Positions 4,582-12,297 of a DNA stretch of 12,297 nucleotides are shown in pieces. Every line of letters begins with the position of its first letter. Position 1 is the first letter of the stretch. Location of the stretch: contig NC_006461.1 in NCBI RefSeq assembly GCF_000091545.1, positions 1,837,446-1,849,742 of the forward strand, written 5' to 3'. Origin of the DNA: Thermus thermophilus HB8 (lineage in GTDB: Bacteria; Deinococcota; Deinococci; Deinococcales; Thermaceae). The translations under genes and the position numbers were made by a program. Below the pieces are notes generated by a model. That model made no database searches, was not told the DNA's origin, and saw only the letters and a program-made list of their open reading frames with translations.

Positions 4582-6611
4582 GGCCTTCTTGGACCTGGGG
4601 AGTGGGGCTTGGGGCGGGGGCTTTGGTGGCCGCCTGGGGGCTTTTCGCGCCTTGGGCCTTCCTTGGGCTCGGCCTCCTTCCCTTCCTCCGCCTTCCCTTC
4701 GCCCTGGGCTTCGGCCTCGTCCTGGCCCGGGCCCTCCTCTTCCCCTTGCCCGAGCCCCCGTGGGGCGCCGCCGTGGAGGGGGTCTTCGCCGTGAGGGGCG
4801 GGTTCACACGGGCGGAGGGCCACCTCCTCTGGGTGAGCCACTATCCCCCTCTACCGGACGGCCGCTACCGCCTCCGGGGGCGCATCGCCCCGCCCCAAGG
4901 CCGGACCAACCCCGGGGGGTTTGACCAACGGGCCTGGCTCCTGAGCCGGGGGGCCAAGGGGGTGCTCCGGGCCGAAAGCGCCGAGCCCTTGGGGCCCCTG
5001 CCCGACTGGAGGGAGGGGTTCCGGGAACGCCTAGGGGCGGGCCTGAGCCTCGAGGCCCGGGAGGTGGTGGAGGGCCTGGTCCTCGGGGACAAGGGGGGCT
5101 TAGAGACGGCCTACCCCCTCTTCCAGCGGGCGGGCCTCGCCCACCTCCTGGCGCTCTCTGGCCTTCACGTGGGGGTGCTCGTGGGCTTCGCCGTCCTCGG
5201 CCTCTACCCCCTGGGGCGGTGGCGCTACCTCCTGGCCCTCGCCCTCCTCCCCTTCTACCTCCTCCTCGCCGGGCCGAGCCCCTCCCTGGTGCGGGCGAGC
5301 CTCATGGCGGGCCTGTCCCTCCTCGGCCTCTTCCTGGGCCTTGGGGGGGCCGGGGTGGTCCAGGCCCTGGGGCTCGCCCTCTTCCTCCAGCTCCTCCTCC
5401 GCCCCGAGGCCCTCCTCGGCCTCGGGTTCCAGCTCTCCTACCTCGCGGTGCTGGGCCTGGCCCTGGTCCTCCCGGCCCTGAGGCTTCCCCCGGGCCCCAG
5501 GGGCTATCTCCTCGGGGGCGTGGCCGCAAGCCTGGCCGTCCAGGCCTTCCTCCTCCCCCTCCTCCTCCACCGCTTCGGCTTCGCCCCCCTCCTCGCCCCC
5601 CTCGCCAACCTCCTCGCCCTCCCCCTGGTGGCCCTCCTCGTGCCCCTCGGCTTCCTCAAGCTCTTCCTCGGCGCCCTCCCCGCCCCCCTGGTGGAGCCCC
5701 TCGCCCGGGGGCTCCTCCTCCTGGCGGGGCTTGCGGCCCAAGGGCCCCTCCTCCGCTGGGGGGAGATCGCCCCCCCAGGCTTTGCCCTCTACTACCTGGG
5801 CCTTCTCCCCCTCCTTTTCGCCCTCCACCGCAGGCTTCCCTGGCGGCGCGCCCTCCTCCTCGCCTCCCTGCCCACCCTGGTGGGCCTCCTCGCCGCCCGG
5901 CCAAAGCCGCTGGACCTCTGGATGCTGGACGTGGGCCAGGGGGACGCCCTCCTCGCCCGCATGGGGGGCGGGGAGGTCCTGGTGGACGGGGGACGGGCGG
6001 AGAAGGGGGAGGCGGTGGTCCGGGCCCTCCGCGCCCTCGGGGTGGAGGCCCTGGAGCTTTTGGTGGCCACCCACCCCGACGCGGACCACTACGGGGGGCT
6101 TTTCCGGGTGATAGAGGAGGTTCCCGTGGGCCTTGCCCTCCTCGCCCCCGGCTTCCCCGAGGACCACCCCCTGGCCCAGGCCCTAAGGGCGCGGGGCGTC
6201 CCCGTGGTGCGGGCCGGGGCGGGAACCCGCCTTAAGGTGGGCCAGGGCGAGGTCCGGGTGCTCTGGCCCGAGGCCCTCTCCGGGGACGACAACCAAGACG
6301 GCCTCGCCCTCCTCCTGGACTTCGGCCGGGGACGGGCCCTCCTCCTCGCCGACCTGCCCCGGGAGGTGGAGGCCAGGCTTCCCGTGGGGGAGGTGGAGGC
6401 GCTCAAGGTGAGCCACCACGGCTCCCAAAGCGGCACCTCCGAGGTCCTCCTGGAAAGGACGAGGCCCCGGGTGGCCCTCATCGGGGTGGGGCCCAACCCC
6501 TTCGGCCACCCCCACCCCGAGGTCCTGGAGCGCCTTGAGCGCCACGGCGCGGAGGTGCGCCGCACCGACCAGGACGGGGCGGTGCGCGTCCTCTTCGGCT
6601 ACGCCTGGTAG
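4578..6611 (+). CDS. comEC: ComEC/Rec2 DNA-uptake channel protein
   Basis: The 677-aa integral membrane protein is the presumed inner-membrane channel through which single-stranded DNA enters during natural transformation, for which Thermus is known. In order: two N-terminal helices; a soluble OB-like segment with 'RLRGRIAPPQGRTNPGGFDQRAWL'; the competence domain starting at 'LALSGLHVGVLVG' (191-203) with many Leu-rich helices to about residue 440; and a C-terminal metallo-beta-lactamase-like domain from 'MLDVGQGDALL' (449 on). That domain has the metal-site motif HPDADHYGG (His499, Asp503, His504), 'SHHGSQSG' (His613, His614) and 'GHPHPEVL' (His644, His646), so a nuclease activity on one strand is plausible. 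It is translationally coupled to comEA and overlaps convergent parB by 13 bp. Confidence 0.96.
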   Translation: MRPSWTWGVGLGAGALVAAWGLFAPWAFLGLGLLPFLRLPFALGFGLVLARALLFPLPEPPWGAAVEGVFAVRGGFTRAEGHLLWVSHYPPLPDGRYRLRGRIAPPQGRTNPGGFDQRAWLLSRGAKGVLRAESAEPLGPLPDWREGFRERLGAGLSLEAREVVEGLVLGDKGGLETAYPLFQRAGLAHLLALSGLHVGVLVGFAVLGLYPLGRWRYLLALALLPFYLLLAGPSPSLVRASLMAGLSLLGLFLGLGGAGVVQALGLALFLQLLLRPEALLGLGFQLSYLAVLGLALVLPALRLPPGPRGYLLGGVAASLAVQAFLLPLLLHRFGFAPLLAPLANLLALPLVALLVPLGFLKLFLGALPAPLVEPLARGLLLLAGLAAQGPLLRWGEIAPPGFALYYLGLLPLLFALHRRLPWRRALLLASLPTLVGLLAARPKPLDLWMLDVGQGDALLARMGGGEVLVDGGRAEKGEAVVRALRALGVEALELLVATHPDADHYGGLFRVIEEVPVGLALLAPGFPEDHPLAQALRARGVPVVRAGAGTRLKVGQGEVRVLWPEALSGDDNQDGLALLLDFGRGRALLLADLPREVEARLPVGEVEALKVSHHGSQSGTSEVLLERTRPRVALIGVGPNPFGHPHPEVLERLERHGAEVRRTDQDGAVRVLFGYAW

Positions 6612-7391
6612 CCGAGGCGCCGCAGAAGGGCCTCCAGCTCCTCCAAGGAGCGGTACTGGATCACCACCTTGCCCTTCTTCCCCCCCACCACCCTCACGGG
6701 CAGGCCCAGGTGGCGGGAGAGCTCCAGGGAGAGGGGGGAGGGCTCAGCGGGGCGCTTAGGGGCCATGGCCAGGCGCTCCCTCAGGGCCTCCGCCTGCCGC
6801 ACGGAAAGCCCCTTCTCCAGGATCTCCTTAAGCCCCCAGAGCCGGTCCTCGGGCTCCAGCATGAGGAGGGCCCGGGCGTGGCCCGCGGTGATCTCCCCCC
6901 GCTCCAGGGCCTCGAGGGCCTCGGGGGGAAGCTGGAGGAGCCTGAGGGCGTTGGCCACGGTGGAGCGGGCCTTGCCCACCCGCCGGGCCACCTCCTCCTG
7001 GGTGAGGCCCATCTCCAAAAGGGCCTGGTAGCCCCGGGCCTCCTCCACAGGGGAGAGGTCCTCCCGCTGGAGGTTCTCCACCAGGGCGAGCTCCAAGGCC
7101 TCCCGGTCCGTGAGGTCCTTGACCACGGCGGGGACCTCCTGAAGCCCCGCCATGAGGGCGGCCCGGTAGCGCCTTTCCCCCGCCACGAGCTCGTACCCGT
7201 CCCCCTGGGGCCGGACGAGGAGGGGTTGGAGGAGGCCCTTCTCCCGGATGGAGTCGGCGAGCTCCTTGAGGCTCTCCTCGGCGAACCGCTTCCGCGGCTG
7301 GCGGGGGTTGGGGCGGATGCTGGCGAGGGGCAGGCGGACCACCCCCGCCCCCGTCTTGGGGAGCAGGGCCTCGAGGCCCCGCCCGAGACCG

Positions 7392-7408
<17 letters not shown>
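6599..7408 (-). CDS. parB: Chromosome-partitioning protein ParB/Spo0J (CTP-dependent DNA clamp)
   Basis: A 269-aa ParB that loads at parS, spreads as a CTP-dependent sliding clamp and acts with Soj and SMC to segregate origins. The N-terminus 'GLGRGLEALLP' is the Soj-stimulating segment. Next come 'IRPNPRQPRKRF' (31-42), the arginine patch 'GERRYRA' (77-83, CTP binding), 'ENLQRED' (111-117), the helix-turn-helix 'TQEEVARRVGKARSTVANALRLL' (136-158) that reads parS, 'GEITAGHARALL' (171-182), and a C-terminal dimerisation region (about 220-269). The start is GTG at 7408, chosen because a near-ideal Shine-Dalgarno sequence precedes it and the protein start matches the family. It overlaps soj by 17 bp. 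Its targets lie in the same operon at 8868-8883 and 9999-10014. Confidence 0.97.
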
Positions 7409-10677
<3,269 letters not shown>

Positions 10678-10685
10678 CCCATCTC

Positions 10686-10691
10686 ACTCTA
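10686..10691 (-). promoter_or_regulatory. -10-like motif for the mnmG-rsmG-soj-parB operon
   Basis: TAGAGT on the minus strand fits TANNNT and lies 8 bases before the mnmG ATG, so the leader would be absent or a base or two long. No -35 element is clear. Confidence 0.4.
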
Positions 10692-10705
10692 GCGGGTCCC
10701 GGGGT

Positions 10706-10711
10706 TAAAAT
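10706..10711 (+). promoter_or_regulatory. -10-like motif for dnaA
   Basis: TAAAAT is the most A/T-rich stretch between mnmG and dnaA. It implies a start near 10718 and a leader of about 20 bases holding the Shine-Dalgarno sequence at 10728. It includes the first bases of the upstream ATG at 10710, which argues against that ATG as the start. The intergenic space contains no DnaA box. Confidence 0.45.
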
Positions 10712-10727
10712 GGGGGACCGGGACGAC

Positions 10728-10733
10728 GGAGGG
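10728..10733 (+). promoter_or_regulatory. Shine-Dalgarno sequence that sets the dnaA start
   Basis: GGAGGG, 7 bases (from GGAGG) before TTG 10740. No comparable sequence precedes the in-frame ATG at 10710. Confidence 0.65.
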
Positions 10734-10739
10734 GGAAGG

Positions 10740-12050
10740 TTGTCGCACGAGGCCGTCTGGCAACACGTTCTGGAGCACATCCGCCGCAGCATCACCGAGG
10801 TGGAGTTCCACACCTGGTTTGAAAGGATCCGCCCCTTGGGGATCCGGGACGGGGTGCTGGAGCTCGCCGTGCCCACCTCCTTTGCCCTGGACTGGATCCG
10901 GCGCCACTACGCCGGCCTCATCCAGGAGGCCCTCGGCCTCCTCGGGGCCCAGGCGCCCCGGTTTGAGCTCCGGGTGGTGCCCGGGGTCGTGGTCCAGGAG
11001 GACATCTTCCAGGCCGCCCCCGCCGAGGCCCCCCGGCCCAAGCTCAACCCGAAGTACACCTTTGAAAACTTCGTGGTGGGGCCCAACAACTCCATGGCCC
11101 ACGCCGCCGCCGTGGCCGTGGCCGAGTCCCCCGGCCGGGCCTACAACCCCCTCTTCATCTACGGGGGCGTGGGCCTGGGAAAGACCCACCTGATGCACGC
11201 CGTGGGCCACTCCGTGGCCAAGCGCTTCCCCCACCTGAGGATTGAGTACGTTTCCACGGAAACTTTCACCAACGAGCTCATCAACGCCATCCGCGAGGAC
11301 CGGATGACGGAGTTCCGGGAGCGGTACCGCTCCGTGGACCTCCTGCTGGTGGACGACGTCCAGTTCATCGCCGGAAAGGAGCGCACCCAGGAGGAGTTTT
11401 TCCACACCTTCAACGCCCTTTACGAGGCCCACAAGCAGATCATCCTCTCCTCCGACCGGCCGCCCAAGGACATCCTCACCCTGGAGGCGCGCCTGCGGAG
11501 CCGCTTTGAGTGGGGCCTGATCACCGACATCCAGCCCCCCGACCTGGAAACCCGGATCGCCATCCTGAAGATGAACGCCGAGCAGCGGGGCCTGAGGATC
11601 CCCGAGGACGCCCTGGAGTACATCGCCCGGCAGGTCACCTCCAACATCCGGGAGTTGGAAGGGGCCCTCATGCGGGCCATCGCCTTCGCCTCCCTCAACG
11701 GCGTTGAGCTGACCCGCGCCGTGGCCGCCAAGGCCCTCTCCGACATCTTCGCCCCCAGGGAGCTGGAGGCGGACCCCTTGGAGATCATCCGCAAAGTGGC
11801 GGACCACTTCGGCCTGAAACCGGAGGAGCTCACGGGGAGCGGCCGCAAGAAGGAGGTGGTCCTCCCCCGGCAGCTCGCCATGTACCTGGTGCGGGAGCTC
11901 ACCCGGGCCTCCCTGCCCGAGATCGGCCAGCTCTTCGGCGGCCGGGACCACACCACGGTCCTCTACGCCATCCAGAAGGTCCAGGAGCTCGCGGAAAGCG
12001 ACCGGGAGGTGCAGGGCCTCCTCCGCACCCTCCGGGAGGCGTGCACATGA
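10740..12050 (+). CDS. dnaA: Chromosomal replication initiator DnaA
   Basis: AAA+ ATPase that binds DnaA boxes in oriC, forms a helical filament, opens the duplex and helps load the replicative helicase. From TTG 10740 it has 436 residues, beginning 'MSHEAVWQHVLEHIRRSITEVEFHTWF' (domain I); an in-frame ATG at 10710 would add ten non-conserved residues. Domain II is very short (about 87-104). Domain III has Walker A 'GGVGLGKTH' (142-150), Walker B 'LLLVDDVQF' (201-209), sensor I 'LSSDRPP' (236-242), the arginine-finger region 'RLRSRFEWGL' (251-260) and sensor II 'SNIRELEGAL' (301-310). Domain IV ends in the signature 'GGRDHTTVLYAI' (400-411) that reads DnaA boxes. The first box starts 4 bases after the stop. 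The gene is transcribed towards oriC, head-on to the leftward fork. Confidence 0.98.
   Translation: MSHEAVWQHVLEHIRRSITEVEFHTWFERIRPLGIRDGVLELAVPTSFALDWIRRHYAGLIQEALGLLGAQAPRFELRVVPGVVVQEDIFQAAPAEAPRPKLNPKYTFENFVVGPNNSMAHAAAVAVAESPGRAYNPLFIYGGVGLGKTHLMHAVGHSVAKRFPHLRIEYVSTETFTNELINAIREDRMTEFRERYRSVDLLLVDDVQFIAGKERTQEEFFHTFNALYEAHKQIILSSDRPPKDILTLEARLRSRFEWGLITDIQPPDLETRIAILKMNAEQRGLRIPEDALEYIARQVTSNIRELEGALMRAIAFASLNGVELTRAVAAKALSDIFAPRELEADPLEIIRKVADHFGLKPEELTGSGRKKEVVLPRQLAMYLVRELTRASLPEIGQLFGGRDHTTVLYAIQKVQELAESDREVQGLLRTLREACT
11250..11263. other. parS-like palindrome in dnaA (tentative)
   Basis: GTTTCCACGGAAAC has the exact parS arms GTTTC-N4-GAAAC, but its centre CACG lacks the parS core CCGT/ACGG. 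It encodes the conserved V-S-T-E-T stretch using GTT, GAA and ACT, codons uncommon in this gene. It may be a weak ParB site, a site for a related protein such as Noc, or chance. Confidence 0.3.
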
Positions 12051-12054
12051 CCCC

Positions 12055-12158
12055 TGTGGATAACCTGTGGATAACCCTGTGGATAACCGGGCTCAAGCTG
12101 TGGATAACCCTGTGGATAACCTGTGGAAAACTCCGGGGGGGCCGACCCCTGTGGATAA
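12055..12158 (+). repeat. DnaA-box array, left (7 forward boxes)
   Basis: TGTGGATAA at 12055, 12066, 12078, 12099, 12111 and 12150, and a one-mismatch TGTGGAAAA at 12122. Start-to-start spacings are 11, 12, 21, 12, 11 and 28 bp, close to one or more helical turns, so most boxes face the same side of the helix. Confidence 0.95.
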
Positions 12159-12166
12159 CCCGCCCT

Positions 12167-12272
12167 TTATCCACAGGTTATCCACAGGCCGGGGCCAGTT
12201 ATCCACAGCAGTTATCCACAGCCCGTTTCTCGTCCTGGAGGGCGTTTTCCCCCGCTTATCCACATTTCCACA
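12167..12272 (-). repeat. DnaA-box array, right (6 reverse boxes)
   Basis: TTATCCACA at 12167, 12178, 12199, 12212 and 12256, and a two-mismatch ATTTCCACA at 12264-12272 that shares one base with the box before it. Spacings are 11, 21, 13, 44 and 8 bp. Orientation is opposite to the left array, with an 8-bp gap between the two arrays. Confidence 0.95.
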
Positions 12273-12276
12273 GGCC

Positions 12277-12291
12277 CTACTACTACGACTA
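12277..12291 (-). promoter_or_regulatory. Candidate DnaA-trio element
   Basis: The plus strand reads CTA-CTA-CTA-CGA-CTA, so the minus strand reads 3'-GAT-GAT-GAT-GCT-GAT-5' moving away from the boxes. It is joined to the last DnaA box by a 4-bp GC spacer (GGCC, 12273-12276). That box, GC spacer and 3'-GAT-5' repeat order is the published layout of DnaA-trios, which bind DnaA on single-stranded DNA at the unwinding site. The window ends before the repeat's limit can be seen. Confidence 0.65.
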
Positions 12292-12297
12292 CGGATC

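Larger units (their letters stand above)
12051..12297. other. oriC: Replication origin oriC (right end cut by window)
   Basis: The whole 247-bp non-coding stretch after dnaA is origin DNA. It holds 13 DnaA-box 9-mers, 11 of them exact TGTGGATAA, in two opposed arrays: seven on the plus strand, then six on the minus strand. The 35 bases between the last two groups (12221-12255) show no box. A CTA repeat follows the final box. This agrees with the 13-box origin known for T. thermophilus; its AT-rich unwinding region and dnaN should lie just past the window edge. Confidence 0.95.

Noticed and set aside
4640..5900. CTCCTC-rich stretches in comEC as a simple-sequence repeat
   Set aside because: They encode Leu-rich membrane helices with the favoured CTC codon and have no fixed unit.
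5219..6235. Open frames on both strands inside comEC (5219-6235 plus, 5100-6167 minus)
   Set aside because: Very Pro/Arg/Gly- or Glu/Gly-rich low-complexity translations; they arise from comEC's Leu codons (CTC) read out of frame.
10689..11951. Minus-strand 420-codon open frame opposite dnaA
   Set aside because: Fully antisense to dnaA, with biased Gly/Val/His/Leu composition from the reverse of common codons; no recognisable domain or start signal.
12225..12238. GTTTCTCGTCCTGG in oriC as a further parS
   Set aside because: Only the left half resembles parS; the right arm does not match.
12055..12272. Possible CRISPR array or tandem repeat
   Set aside because: The repeats are 9-bp DnaA boxes in both orientations with very short, unequal spacers; this is origin structure.

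Overview
The window is bacterial chromosomal DNA of very high G+C, with nearly all codons ending in G or C. It can be assigned with confidence to Thermus, almost certainly Thermus thermophilus. Protein lengths and residue numbering match what I know of that species: a 249-aa Soj with Asp44, a 249-aa RsmG, a 597-aa MnmG, a 436-aa DnaA, and a 175-aa pyrophosphatase with Asp66/71/103. The 13-box oriC directly after dnaA also fits. This is the origin-proximal region, and the window stops inside oriC.

Layout, left to right: the 3' end of pheT (+) with a hairpin and a bidirectional terminator; a small CvpA-like membrane protein (+); a minus-strand group of pfkA, rsmI and a LysW-like zinc-ribbon gene, coupled by overlap or a 1-nt gap; ppa (-) with its own hairpin terminator; a divergent promoter region at 3642-3673; a plus-strand operon of an unknown PH-like/two-helix membrane protein, comEA and comEC (DNA uptake); the minus-strand operon mnmG-rsmG-soj-parB, whose genes all overlap; a compact divergent promoter region at 10678-10739; dnaA (+); and oriC at 12051-12297.

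The right half works as a replication and segregation unit. DnaA is made beside the DnaA-box array it binds. Soj and ParB segregate the new origins, and ParB's parS sites lie inside the neighbouring mnmG gene and across the rsmG start codon. A third, looser parS-like palindrome lies in dnaA. The oriC holds 13 DnaA-box 9-mers in two opposed arrays. The last bases show a CTA-repeat next to a GC spacer and a DnaA box, the arrangement expected of a DnaA-trio unwinding element.

Gene packing is extreme. Start and stop codons overlap within operons and two convergent gene pairs overlap at their 3' ends. Several genes show a TANNNT -10-like motif only 6-8 bp before the start codon, as expected for leaderless mRNAs in the Deinococcus-Thermus phylum. 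I did not find a wholly new multi-gene system. The least explained items are the PH-like membrane protein ahead of comEA-comEC, the LysW-like zinc-ribbon protein, the non-canonical comEA start, the dnaA palindrome and the trio element.
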